From Sporopachydermia quercuum (Eukaryota; Ascomycota; Sporopachydermiomycetes; Sporopachydermiales; Sporopachydermiaceae): DNA of 64,000 bases. The position numbers were made by a program, and so were the translations under genes. Positions 51,296 through 62,987 of this stretch are shown here, piece by piece (within the stretch, counting starts at the first letter, position 1; the number at the start of each line of letters is the position of its first letter). The stretch lies in contig BCGN01000001.1 of the NCBI GenBank assembly GCA_001599295.1, forward strand, positions 2,108,001 through 2,172,000. Direction: 5' to 3'. Below the pieces are notes generated by a model, which searched no databases, was not told where the DNA came from, and saw only the letters and a list, made by a program, of their open reading frames with translations.

Positions 51296-54200
51296 ATGTC
51301 TGACATGTCCCGGCCGTTCAAATGCACCCATGAAGGGTGCAATAAGACATTCACAAGACGGGATTATTTAGAACGTCATGCTGTAAATCGTATGTCAAAA
51401 TTTGATCCGAAGTGTGGGATATCCCACACTTCGGAATAATAATTCTTATTTTTGGGTAATTTTTAGTACATTTGAACTAACATTGTAACATTTAGATCTT
51501 AGTGTATTACCATTTCCATGTAAAGGATGTCCTTTGTCCTTTGCGCGGGAAGATTTATTAGAGAAGTAAGTAAACTATTTGTGGGGTAGCGTCGGAGTAT
51601 AAGGATAGCGGGGTGAAATTTTGCTACTACAAGCGGATTAGGCTTTGCGGTTCATATTGTAAGACATTTGAACTGAAAATACCCCGCATATCACATTGCT
51701 TCTGGTCATTTCGGAACGCAAAGCTAACAAATACCCGGCAGACACTTGAAATCCAACTCACATGAAAGGCGGAGACTCCGGGAGCAGAAAAAACGTCAAG
51801 ATGCGGAACGGGAGCGGCAAAAACAGCTTAAACGGCAACACAAACTAGAAGAACAGGCCATGAAAAAACACAAAAAAAACAAAGACGGACTAGGTCAGCG
51901 CGAGATAAATGATGTGGAAAAGCGGGGTTCGGGACTCGGATTAGGCGGAGTACAAACAAACTTCAATCACAATAATGCCCCACCAGTGCAAGTGCAGGGA
52001 TCTGTGCCCCAGGTATCTGCGCCACAGTATCATATTCAGCCACAGATGTCACAGATGCCCCAAATGTCTCAGATGGCGGGAGTTTATCCTATTCCGGCAA
52101 ATGTACAAAGCACAAATCAAAGTCAAAATCAAAATCAGAATCAAAACTCAAACCCAACGGCAACTTTGCCTAATCCGTCATTATTACTCCCTAATCCGGC
52201 TTATCAACCACAAACACAAGTTCCATTTGACCCCAATCTGAATTCCGACCATACAAATACTTCAAACAATCCGCATCAGCTGCCGACTCCCCATTTTAAC
52301 CCCCTGATCAATAAATCCCGCATCCCACCTACGTCGTCCTTATTTCCTGGCATTAGTAGCACATTACCCCTCCGTCCCTCATTCCGAGCTCCTGGAACAC
52401 AGTTACAAACCTTAAATCAGCAACCGATACCAGCCAATGCTCCACATTCAGCCCCGCACACTGCCCCGCATTCTATTCCTAATGCATACAATCCATCAAC
52501 TACTAAGTCTCCTTCGGGAAGGTCCCCTTTAAATGATCATCCCGGCCATAGATTCAATAGACCCGATTCAGGCCCTTCAACACAAACATCCGCGGTCACC
52601 CCCCATGCCCCAAGCCAGCACCCTGTAATCTCGGATCAAATCCCTGCCTTAGACACTGGGCCAATCGATTCCGTCACTTTGCAAGCGTTAGTGGCTTATG
52701 ATCAATCCACATTAGGCAAAGTAACTGGCTCTACTTCTCAATCTGGTAACGATGACTCTCAATCTGGTGACTCCCCAAACGGAAATACTAATGGCTCTAC
52801 TTCCCAATCAGGCAACTCTGGCTCCGGCTCGGGTTTAGATCAATTCTATACATCTATTCCCAATCCGTACTCTAAATTAACCGAACAGGAGTCGATGCGG
52901 GTCTATACCGGTTCGGATTTGAACAATTCCATGTCGGCATTTCCTAAGACCGCAACTGCAGATAATTATAATTATCTGTTTGGAACACAAATATTTGATG
53001 GAACCGGAAATGCCGAGGAAATGTTTGACGGACCTTTCACAGCAGGCCTCGGAACAGGTGACTCGGATTTGCTGATTTCGGAACAAGTAGCAGCAGCAAT
53101 AGGAGGAGTTCGAAACACAATACCCCAAACGGGAATCTCAACACTATCTCCGGAATTGATAGTCCCCGTTTCATCGGGATTGATCCCCACATTAGACAGT
53201 TTTAATGCCTTTAATGCAAACTCTATTCGCACCAGTTCAGTAGTCTTTGGAGACCGGGGTGACTACTTCTCATTAAAACCTCCTGGCACGGCCCGAAATT
53301 CGGCTGTTTTACCTCCGTTGGGTTGGCCCGGGAGTACAGGAATGCTATCCGGGACGGAGTCGCCTGCCATTTTCGGAACTTTAGCAGGGTTCTCCGGTGC
53401 CGGACCCAGTAGTGTCTCAAACCGTGTATTAGGGCCAGGATCCGGCTCCAATTTAGTACTAGGATCCGGGTCAAGTGTCGGTGCAGATATGAAACCGGAA
53501 GAACGGTTTCAGAAGTACCGGGAGCGGCTAATTATGGTGCACAAACATTCTGCCGATGTCCCCCTGGTTTCTCCCGATATCTCGACTATTTCGGGTGTTC
53601 CGAACCTAAATGCCAATTCAAATGTGAATACAAACGCTGGCAGTGGGCCTGCGTTAGCTTCCGGTCCGATAGCGGCTTCTACTTCTGGTTCTGGGTCCGG
53701 TTCTGGTTCTGTCGGTTCTGCAGCTCTTGGACCACAAATTCCACCCGTTCCTGCTGTTCTTAATACAACAGGAGCGTCCAGCGGAAGTGTGGCTCAGCAA
53801 GGAACAACCCAAACCCCAAATTTAAATCCAACGGGAACCTCGGTCAATTCTATAGGGGGTTTCTCTTCAAATCTCCGTAGAAACCCTTCTTTTGGCCCTG
53901 GTATCAGCGCCGGATTCGGCATAGGAGCCGGATTCGGATCACTGTCTCAGTCCCAGTCCCAAATAGGCACTGGATTTTCCAGTTCGGTTTTTTTCAACCC
54001 GTTTTCTTCCGGTCATATATCCACAGTGTCCCAAATAAGCGGGAATGTGACCGGAATAAGCAGTTTCATCACGGGAAACTCAATAGGCTCCCAAACCGGC
54101 ATCTCCAGCACCAGCAGCTCTAATGGGGCCACCACTAATTCCCTAGCCGACACTGTTTTCTCGTCCCACAGATGGAAAAACCAATTCCCCACCCTTCGAA

Positions 54201-56644
54201 CCACTGATCGCAAAGCCTTATTCGAGAAGACCCAAACGGACCATTTTCTAATCAATAAAACTACCCGGAAAAACATTCTCGAAGTGCTGAAAAACATTCC
54301 CAATGTGGATACTAACAGTCCCCTTTTGTCCACCGAAGCCATCTCTTCCTACATTCTTCGGTATTGGGTCATTACGGATCAGGTATTCTCTTTGCTACAT
54401 ATGCCAACGTTTCTTCCGAATAAATCGCCCTCGGTATTAGTCATAGCAATCATGACATTGGGCATGACATCTATGTATCACGTGAATCCGCAAATATACG
54501 AGTTAGCGGTTAATATTCATCGGAAGTTCAGAAATATCTTACTGCTCATGATAGACGACCAGCCGAAAGTCCCTCTTTGGGTGCATCAATCGCTTATTTT
54601 AACGGCGCAATTTGTTTCCTATTACGGCAATCCTATCCAGTTTGAGATGTCCCAGTTAATTCATACTTCGGCGATCTCGATTTTGCGGCTTTCGGGATAT
54701 TTGACGGATTTAACCGAGCCGAATCCTCCGCAGGAAAGCTTAACCTTGATTGATGGGAAATGGCAGCCTGACGAAAATAAAGTTCCCGACAATGACCGGT
54801 TTTGGCACGACTGGGCATTGTACGAAAGCCGAAAGAGAGTGGTGTTTGTAGCGTTTGTGAATGACACACATCGGTCTTTTTTATTGGGACTGGACACTCT
54901 TTTGTCCGCTTTTGAAGTAGACATTCCACTTCCGTGTCCCGATGCTGTGTTTGATGCGGAAACTCGGACCGAGTTCTGGCGGCTGTATTGCAGAATGGTT
55001 CAATCGCCTCCGCCCACAGTTCTGGACGCCACGCGGATCTTGCTTGCGCCACAATTAGACACAAATTTCTTAGCCCATCCCGATAATCTATGCATGCCAA
55101 GCCGAATGGTACTTTTAATGGCGCTAATGAACGTGTACAATAACATTCGTGACAATGGTTGGGTGGACATGGGCATTTCTACGTCACGGAAGATGACAAA
55201 CTTCAGACAAAGAATTCTAACTGGGCTTTTAACGTGGAAGCTTTGCATCGAAGGACATATGTCTTATGCTGGCGATATCATGCGATTGCAACAAATTTTG
55301 TATGACAAAGGAGAGATTGACACTAACAAGGACAAAATGATTGGAATTGTGGTTGAAAAGCCTAAATACAATATAAATACAATGACAAACGTGACACATG
55401 ATGAATACTTGTACAAGCAGTACCAGGAGCATGGTTTACCAACCTTATTAAACTGCATGACTAACGAAGCTTACTTGCATATGGCGTTTTTCAGTTTCCA
55501 GTACTTTAAGCTCACTTTGTACGTCGATTTGTCCATTACGCGAGCATTTGCAACCTTATTTGTCCAGAAAAGAGCACAGAATATGACGAATGGCTCGGAT
55601 TCTTCCACGGGAAGCGCAAATCCTAAGTCCAACCTTAACTCTAACTCTGCCACCATGTCAAACGGACCCCACAATACAAACAGCCACAGAAAAGGCATAG
55701 AAGGTGTTCTTTTGTGGTCCCGAAGCTCGGATGCCATTTTAGCCGTCTGGAACGCCGCGGAAATGCTAGACGGCCTATTGGACCATCCCGATGCTTTCTA
55801 TAAATCTTTTTTCACTCCTTGGGCCATTTGTATGGCAGGATTAGTTCTATGGACCTACGAACAGGCTGTGGCTATGAATGAGGCTGCGGCAGAAGCTGCA
55901 ACCGCTGCTACGGCTGCAAACGGCAGTTCTGGCGGCTCGGCTTCGGAGCCGACTTTGGAATCGGAAACCAAAGGTGCCGGGAAAAAGCCAGAAAGAGTAA
56001 AAGAGTCGAAACTTAAAGAAACGGGTACAGATAAAGTATCTGCGGAGTCTATCTCGTCGGCCGAAACCGAGAAAGCGGGGAATTCTGATACTTCGGGTCC
56101 TGCCGGGTTAAATCTTTCTGGGATATTTAACACAGAGCTGTTGGAAAGTAAGGTTTTCTTCTCCTCAAAACGATACGTAAAAGGGGAACCGGATAGTAAC
56201 AAACTGACCCGGTTTTGGGACGCCGAGGAAGTTGCAAAAGACGCGAAAGAGTATACACAGTTGGTACGGAAGAGTCTTTCCTTAGGATTTGCGTGTACGG
56301 TAGACGAAATCGGACTAAGNACCCTTGCGGGATTTCCAGTGACAAATAGCGGGGGACCCTCGGGTTCGGTAAACGTCGGAACCGCCAGCGGAGGTGGAGT
56401 TGGGGCCACTGGAGCATCGTTCCGAAGTATTTCCACATCAAGCTCATCTTTAGGAAGCGGAGCCCAAATTGGAAAGATTGCTCAGGCACAAAAGGAATTT
56501 GAGAAAGTTAAAGAAGAAAGACGGAAGAAAATTATAAGTTTAATGGCTGCAGTATGCGATTTGAGTGTATATTCTAATTTTGGGTTAGTGTATTTCGGCA
56601 AGAGACTTTTGTATGACTTATTTGTGACATCGGTTGATAGATAA
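51296..56644 (+). CDS. C2H2 zinc-finger transcription factor with fungal middle homology domain (three exons)
   Basis: Exons 51296-51389, 51496-51565 and 51742-56644 give 1,688 residues. Splicing is required to complete both N-terminal fingers. Finger 1 is C-x4-C-x12-H-x3-H (FKCTHEGCNKTF ... ERHAVNH), whose last His codon spans intron 1. Finger 2 is C-x2-C-x12-H-x5-H (FPCKGCPLSFAREDLLEKHL ... SH), whose final His pair comes from exon 3. A very basic helix follows (ERRRLREQKKRQDAERERQK). Then come about 750 residues of Gln/Asn/Pro/Ser/Gly-rich sequence and a Fungal_trans-type region (about 870-1340, e.g. LRYWVITDQVFSLLHMPTFL). The layout (two N-terminal fingers plus middle homology region) is that of Adr1-like regulators. 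The gene is clearly more GC-rich than its surroundings. Its targets are unknown. Confidence 0.88.
51390..51495 (+). other. Intron 1 of the C2H2 gene (106 nt), with internal palindrome
   Basis: Donor GTATGT at 51390, branch point ACTAAC with its CTAAC core at 51477-51481, acceptor TTTAG ending at 51495. A 30-bp perfect palindrome fills 51406-51435. The junction rebuilds the last His codon of finger 1. Confidence 0.9.
51406..51435. repeat. 30-bp perfect palindrome inside intron 1
   Basis: The arms are TCCGAAGTGTGGGAT (51406-51420) and its exact reverse complement (51421-51435), with no spacer. Confidence 0.97.
51566..51741 (+). other. Intron 2 of the C2H2 gene (176 nt)
   Basis: Donor GTAAGT at 51566, GCTAACA with its CTAAC core at 51724-51728, acceptor GGCAG ending at 51741. 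Joining gives EKHLKSNSH, which supplies both histidines of finger 2. Confidence 0.9.
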
Positions 56645-59166
56645 GGTTTGAGAGAANGCATGAGAGAAAAAGAGTTCCAAAAATAGGGAATTAATTCTTA
56701 AAAGAGGAGAAAATGAGAGCTTTTGGAGTTTAAATGTTAGATAATCGTTTATTATTTCGAGGAAGAAAATAATAATGATTGTTCAATGGGTTGAGGAGAA
56801 GTAATAGAGTAAAAACAGAGATGTCGAGTGATTATATGACAGTTGCAGGCGAATCAACTACTAACTGTGGTATAATGAATGAATTCGTGAGCATTTTTCA
56901 TGATATCTCCGATCACTATGGTAATGCTGACTGCTTTCAGAGTTAGCTGACACTGAAATGTCATGTTTAAGACACATAAGAATAGAAAAGCATCACATAG
57001 AAGTAGCCAACGACAGACATACAGACAACTTGTCTAGTCAATGATAATGTATATAAATAGGAAATGATGTTCGAACCAGGTTGAAAAAGGAATATTTAGA
57101 CAGATTTAGTATGTAGAACGGAGCGAATAAGAATGTATTATAATTATTGATTATGTAATATTAAATAACTCCCCCACTACTTGTTATACTCATACTGGAT
57201 ATGGGACGAGATGTTGAGAGGAAACTTGATGATATCGGGATAGTAGGACAAAACACTGAGAATACTAATGAGGATCATGATTCATAAACGAGTTATAATA
57301 GTATAGAAGGGGAGAGTAGTTCGAAATTTAGACTGAGCTAAAAAGAGTCAAACTTTTGGTTCTGACATTGTTTGTTCTATCATTCATTTAGCACAGTTTG
57401 GCGATTACAATGAAGTTAAATGCCAAGTGAAACAATAGGATAAGCCAATTGAGTTTGTGTTCGGACGCATAAAAATGCACTGTTGGATAATATATTTGAA
57501 TAAAGCAAACCTTATATGATTGTCATAAGTTAATATGAAAAATCAAGTGACTAAAATGATAACTCAATGTTTCCTGTTATGAAAAGTACAAAATATCTTT
57601 ACTTGTATAAAGTTGATACAAGTCCTTGTTTTGAAATAATAACCATATAAAATTATATGTTGTTCTTCTTTGTAAATAATACAAGACCCCATCGCATGTA
57701 ACCTTATAGTCTATCTATCACCCTAACTTCATTGTTCTGGTTGTATGACAACCTGACAACATTATCATTGTTGCAAATATTATTCTTCAGTAGAACATTC
57801 CACAAATTCTCCATTAAACTAAATATTATCGATTAGAACTGCAAAACAAAGTATATTACGCAACGATTATTCTATTGTTACGTTGATATCAACAATTTAC
57901 ATATGACCAATGTTAATTAGATGTGAGTTCACACAGTTAACCCTTCCGCTCCTTCTATGAGACCCAACAATACATATAACCTACAATGACATATTACCCT
58001 ACAGTCATGTCACACATGGTCGATGACATCCGCCAACCTTCCCATAGTGAAATGTCCATTTACTTTCCTCATATATCATCCAGAATACATTGCTCTTTAT
58101 TATGTCAATCAATTACTTGATCGAGAATTTGCTTTTTGAGCGTCATATTGAGGACAATACAAATCACCATATCACCAGGTCACTAATGGTGATCGTGTGC
58201 AGCACATGGCATCTAACAGCAGCCTGCATAAGATAACGCATTATAAGCAAAGTATCGCATCAATTGAGTTTCTCCTGAAATAATCTAAGGACGATCTACC
58301 TACCTCATTGAAACTAGTGGAAATGAGTCCGAAGTGTCACTTAAGATTAGCAATGAATACATNAAATATAAGCCAAAAAATAAAATAAAATAGTAAAAAG
58401 AATGTTTATAAATATGAATTATAAATGTTTCAAGCTTGGAAAAGAGGAAAGTTAATAGGAAACAACTGAGAGTTCTGTAGTTCCGACTTTTTTTCATTTT
58501 GCCGGATCACTGCGGAATCTAATAAGCTTTGAAATTGAGTTTGAAATGGTTATTAAAGTTTGCTTTGATCAGACTTTTGCCAATTAATTGTGTGACACTA
58601 CAGAATAGTGCATTTAAATGCATATGCATCAAAACCTCATCCTGATGAGCTCTATATATATCAATAAGAGTAGTATGTACAATGAGTTCCGCTTCGAATA
58701 TTCAAACAGAAATAAAATGGGCAATAATATTTACCCTTAAGTATCAATATAAATCATTATGAATTGACCTCCAAATCACCCATACATCACAGTTTTACCA
58801 CCAAATATCTTGCTCCACTATCTCTAGAAACAGCCCCCAAATACTACTTTCTTCCAACTTTAATCCCCTTATTCTCATTAACTTTAAGTCTTATGCTGTA
58901 CGTTTATGCCGTCCTTGTTCATCTCACTGAAACTTTATTTCTATCACATTTCTACCATTTAAAACCACCTCATTCTCCTCTTGATGATTACTTCTCCTTG
59001 TTCCATAGACATTCAAAAAAATGTGAATTATAACAATTGATCTATTGAACTACAGTAAGAATTGATCAATTGAATTGTTCGTTCATAACATTGTAAAACT
59101 TGCAACGTTGAAAAAGAATATTGTTATTCACAACATAGCCATAACCATTTACCATAACCATTGAAA
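56645..59166. other. Long intergenic region upstream of PGK1
   Basis: 2.5 kb without a supportable gene. An 89-codon frame at 58764-59033 is AT-rich and overlaps the PGK1 promoter. The region holds an 8-bp inverted repeat ATCACCAT/ATGGTGAT (58163-58193), overlapping palindromes at 58609-58629 and a TATATATA string near 58652. Confidence 0.5.
58609..58629. promoter_or_regulatory. Overlapping palindromes upstream of PGK1
   Basis: TGCATTTAAATGCA (58609-58622) overlaps ATGCATATGCAT (58618-58629), about 540 bp upstream of the PGK1 ATG. Possible binding sites for homeodomain- or POU-like factors, by motif shape only. Confidence 0.3.
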
Positions 59167-60414
59167 ATGTCTCTCGCCAATAAATTATCAGTTAAAGATT
59201 TAGACGTCAAGGACAAGAAAGTCTTCATTAGAGTTGACTTCAACGTTCCTTTAGATGGTAAAACTATCACCAACAACCAAAGAATTGTTGCTGCCTTACC
59301 AACTATTAAATACGTATTAGAACAAAAGCCAAAGGTTGTTATCTTGGCTTCACATTTAGGTAGACCAAATGGAGAAGTTAATGAGAAGTATTCTTTGAAG
59401 CCTGTTGCTGATGAGTTGAGTAAATTGCTGTCAAAACCTGTCACTTTCTTACCTGATGCTGTTGGAGAAGCAACTGAGAAGTACGTCGCTAATGCTAAAG
59501 ATGGTGAACTTATCTTATTAGAAAATCTCCGTTTCCATATCGAAGAAGAAGGATCTCAAAAGAAGGATGGTGTTAAAGTGAAAGCTGACAAACAAGCCGT
59601 TGCTAAATTCAGAGCTTCTTTAACATCCTTAGCTGACGTCTATATTAATGATGCCTTTGGAACTGCTCATAGAGCTCACTCTTCTATGGTTGGTTTTGAT
59701 CTTCCTCAAAGAGCTGCTGGTTTCCTTATGGCCAAAGAATTAGAATATTTCTCTAAGGCTTTAGAAAATCCTGTTAGACCTTTCTTAGCTATTTTGGGTG
59801 GTGCAAAAGTCTCTGATAAGATTCAATTGATTGATAACTTGTTAACTAAGGTTGATTCTTTGATCATAGGCGGTGGTATGGCTTTCACTTTCAAGAAGAC
59901 ATTAGATAATGTTGCTATCGGTAACTCATTATTTGATGAAGAAGGAGCTAAGATTGTTGGCAGTTTGATTGAAAAGGCAAAGGCTAATAACGTCAAGGTT
60001 GTTCTACCTGTTGATTATGTTATTGCTGATTCTTTCTCCAAGGATGCTGCTTTCAAGACTGTTACTGATGCTGAAGGAATTCCTGATGGATGGTCAGGTT
60101 TGGATATTGGACCAAAATCAATTGAATTATTTAAAGCAGCTATTGCTGAAGCTAAAACTACTGTGTGGAATGGACCACCAGGTGTTTTTGAATTTGATAA
60201 TTTTGCTACTGGAACTAAGGCTGTCTTAGATGCTGTTGTTGATAACGCCTCTAAAGGTGGTGTTGTTATCATTGGTGGTGGTGATACTGCTACTGTCGCT
60301 AAAAAATATGGTGCTACTGACAAAGTTTCTCATGTTTCCACTGGTGGTGGTGCCTCTTTGGAATTGTTAGAAGGTAAGGCTCTTCCTGGTGTTGTTTACC
60401 TCTCTGATAAATAG
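59167..60414 (+). CDS. PGK1: Phosphoglycerate kinase
   Basis: 415 residues from the ATG at 59167; a TTG codon two codons upstream is not needed. It catalyses 1,3-bisphosphoglycerate + ADP to 3-phosphoglycerate + ATP in cytosolic glycolysis. All signatures are present: [10 protein letters not shown] (substrate loop), [25 protein letters not shown], the nucleotide-binding [13 protein letters not shown], the hinge [13 protein letters not shown] and [14 protein letters not shown]. Length equals that of the S. cerevisiae enzyme within one residue. Codon choice is strongly biased (GGT, GCT, AAG, TTG), as for highly expressed yeast genes, in contrast to its neighbours. A CTG codon at a conserved Leu ([10 protein letters not shown]) supports standard decoding. 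It is convergent with the complex I subunit gene. Confidence 0.99.
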   Translation: MSLANKLSVKDLDVKDKKVFIRVDFNVPLDGKTITNNQRIVAALPTIKYVLEQKPKVVILASHLGRPNGEVNEKYSLKPVADELSKLLSKPVTFLPDAVGEATEKYVANAKDGELILLENLRFHIEEEGSQKKDGVKVKADKQAVAKFRASLTSLADVYINDAFGTAHRAHSSMVGFDLPQRAAGFLMAKELEYFSKALENPVRPFLAILGGAKVSDKIQLIDNLLTKVDSLIIGGGMAFTFKKTLDNVAIGNSLFDEEGAKIVGSLIEKAKANNVKVVLPVDYVIADSFSKDAAFKTVTDAEGIPDGWSGLDIGPKSIELFKAAIAEAKTTVWNGPPGVFEFDNFATGTKAVLDAVVDNASKGGVVIIGGGDTATVAKKYGATDKVSHVSTGGGASLELLEGKALPGVVYLSDK

Positions 60415-61925
60415 ATTTCATTCTGAGTAACGAGGCAGGATGACACAAGATGAATTGCTGAGTTGATTTCAATAGCAAAGGTGTTGAATTAATAATAATA
60501 GTAATAAGAGTGATACTTTATTTGAGCTATATTAAATAGGGCGTATTGTAGAGAAATTGTATGATAAGTTATCGTGATCTTTTTTTTTCTTTGGTTTGCT
60601 AATTACAGTTCCGCATTCAGATACAGATAATATAAGATATGTGAATGTCGGAAGCAACATAAGAAACAGCGCAAGAAGCGATGTAATAGTGCGTAAGCTG
60701 TAATACATATAAGGAGTTTTGGATCTCTTCAATTTTNGTGAATGAGTTATTTCTTTTATTTTTGTTGTATTTTGCGTTTAATGATTGTTTTTTTTCTTTT
60801 GTTTTTTTCTCTGGAACCTTTTACTACAAGCTGGCTGTTTATTAATAATTACCTATTTACGTAATTTGTACTATTTACTTACATATTTCGTTATTTCTAC
60901 ATATTGACTGACAAAGCNCGATGTTCAAAATAATAATCTTTCACTTAATAGGATGCCATGACTAGTTTGCAATGAATAGAGTAGCTCCTAAGTTCACTTA
61001 GATTCATTCTTGTTCCCACTGATAAATCAATTTGTTTAGTTTAGCTAAGAGTTATCTATCACTGGTTAATTGCTGTCTTCTTTGCTTTTCAATGAGTGGG
61101 GTTCTATTACCAGTACGAACAGTTTTACTTTGGTTATCTTCTGTACAGATAATTGACAATTTGATGATGAAAGAATCAAAGGAATGGAACAGATATGTTG
61201 AATTACTATAGTCCGAATGTTAAGCGATAATTATCGGTTGCAAATGGATACACTTCAATAGCTGACCCTCGTCTCCGATATACTTTGATTGGTCGATCAG
61301 AATTTGGATAAACGAAGAAAAAGAATGGGATACAACGCAATGAAAAAACGGGTCATATTATTTGTTGATCGATGAGCTCATAGTGAAACAATAGCAAATG
61401 AAAATAATCGATTTTCTTCAGAAAATTGAACAAAGCTAGAATGATAGTAATGTTACTTCAATGGCAGGGCATAATGATTGAAAAGGATTGAATGAGTAGT
61501 ATGTTCATCATGCTGTTGATGAGCTATCTCTGAAAGAACAACTTGTTATAGCAACACGCTAACCGTTGTATGAAATGCTGATAAAAAAGGTTGTGTGTTT
61601 TTGAGTATCTGTGTGGTTGTGCAGCACGCAATATTTAGATACCCAGAATGAAACACCTCGAGTATATTGATGTCATAATGGAAGCAAAACCTCATCGACT
61701 GAAAGGAATATTATAGTAAATATTGAAATCAATTGATTGTTTTTATGCATTCACATCATTTTCATTTTATCCAATCCCATCCAGTCTCATATTTCATTTG
61801 CCCATTCGCACTCTCTCAATATCTACAATCCAAAGACCATAAACCAATATATGACTATATTCATTATGCTATTCTTAAACAAAACATGACTTTAAACCCC
61901 CTTAATGTGAACCAAAAGAAACAAT
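60415..61925. other. Convergent intergenic region after PGK1
   Basis: 1.5 kb with long T-runs near 60580 and 60790-60808 that may serve 3' end formation. No gene supported. Confidence 0.5.
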
Positions 61926-62349
61926 TTATTTAGTGATATCATTACGTTGATAAAATAAGTAACCTTGAATTCTGTGGTCTGGTAACATATCTAGATACTT
62001 CTCAGCTAGATCTTTGCACTTCTCTTGTTGATTGGCACCATGATGTTTGAAGCATTTGCCTAAAGCTCTTCTACAAGTTTTCAATGCTTGGATTCTGATG
62101 AATTGTTCTCTTAATAAAGCCTGCTGAGCTTTTCGTACCTGTGCAGGATCCTCGTAGTCGATTTCAGTGAATGACACAAGGTCAGATGCTTTGGTTTCGG
62201 CAGCTATAAAATGAATGTTAGCACTGGAGAACATATCGACACTACATTCACAGATATTCATATAATATCAGGCTTGAGGATCAAAATCAACTATTGGTCT
62301 ATTTTTATACCCCAACTACTAATGGCCAAGCTCAGTAATACTTACCCAT
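61926..62349 (-). CDS. Mitochondrial complex I accessory subunit, NDUFB10 type (two exons)
   Basis: Exon 1 is only 62346-62349 (ATG G) and exon 2 is 62203 down to 61926. The 93-residue product begins MAAETKASDLVSFTEIDYED. The core KTCRRALGKCFKHHGANQQE with a following KCKDLAEKYLDML, and the C-terminal IQGYLFYQRNDITK, match the fungal NDUFB10/PDSW-like subunits (Neurospora 12.3-kDa, Yarrowia NIDM). Its paired cysteines fit a disulfide-stabilised intermembrane-space helix hairpin. It is a structural subunit of the membrane arm of NADH:ubiquinone oxidoreductase (family knowledge). Its presence implies that this yeast keeps complex I, unlike Saccharomyces. An unspliced reading would start at a different ATG (62261) with 27 unrelated residues (MNICECSVDM...), which I reject in favour of the spliced form. 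Confidence 0.85.
62204..62345 (-). other. Intron of the complex I subunit gene (142 nt)
   Basis: On the minus strand: donor GTAAGT at 62345-62340, branch point GCTAACA at 62222-62216, acceptor TATAG ending at 62204. It splits codon 2 (G|CT, Ala). Confidence 0.87.
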
Positions 62350-62987
62350 GGTTGTTATGGATATCAAACGAAATGTAGTGCAGTCAAAGAGATGCTTGTG
62401 TTGATAGCACGTTGATATGTCCCGGTTTTGTTTATAATGGTGGTCAATGCTGGTAGTGAAATGATAACATTGTTTGTGATAATTAAACTATTAACTTCTG
62501 TGATAGTATACTGTGGTTTGGTTAGTTATGGTGGAAATTTTATTGGTTAAGCGAAGAGGATGAACACCCGAACATCGTAGAAACTTCGAATGCAGATACT
62601 GCATACTTATGCATGAAAGTGAGTCAAAGCTTGTTTGAAAATATGCATACTGCGTCAAGTAGGAGATCATTGCTAAGCTAAAGGTAGTTCACTGATTCTA
62701 TTTGTAAATTACAACTAAATGACAGTATAGGTACGAAAATCAAGAGGTAGATGGTTTCTTGGTCTATAGAATTGAGTAATAGTAAAAAATATGGCGATAC
62801 ATTAGAAAAAACCTGCATCTATCTGTAAGTTATCCATAATTACACATAACTGTTTAACCTTATTTGTAAAGGTTGAACATAAACTTACTGGTGTATGAAG
62901 AAGTGCTATTCATCAGTATGATAAGCAAAAGCATACTAAGTCAAAGCATTCACCATGTTATTTCCAAGTAATAGAAGAATTTTTCAA
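62350..62987. other. Intergenic region between the complex I subunit and methyltransferase genes
   Basis: 0.64 kb. It should contain the promoter of the minus-strand complex I gene next to 62350. No ORF or clear motif seen. Confidence 0.5.

Noticed and set aside
51746-51748. TTG start for the C2H2 gene
   Set aside because: The upstream exons encode two zinc fingers that join perfectly in frame, so translation starts at 51296.
58764-59033. 89-codon ORF just upstream of PGK1
   Set aside because: AT-rich composition and position inside the PGK1 promoter argue against a gene.
60817-60826. CCTTTTACTA, resembling the U5 snRNA loop 1
   Set aside because: The flanks (CTCTGGAA and CAAGCTGG) cannot form the U5 stem, and no Sm site or 3' hairpin follows.
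61926-62261. Unspliced 111-residue form of the complex I subunit
   Set aside because: Its first 27 residues are intron translation; donor, branch point and acceptor give the family-like MAAETKASD start.
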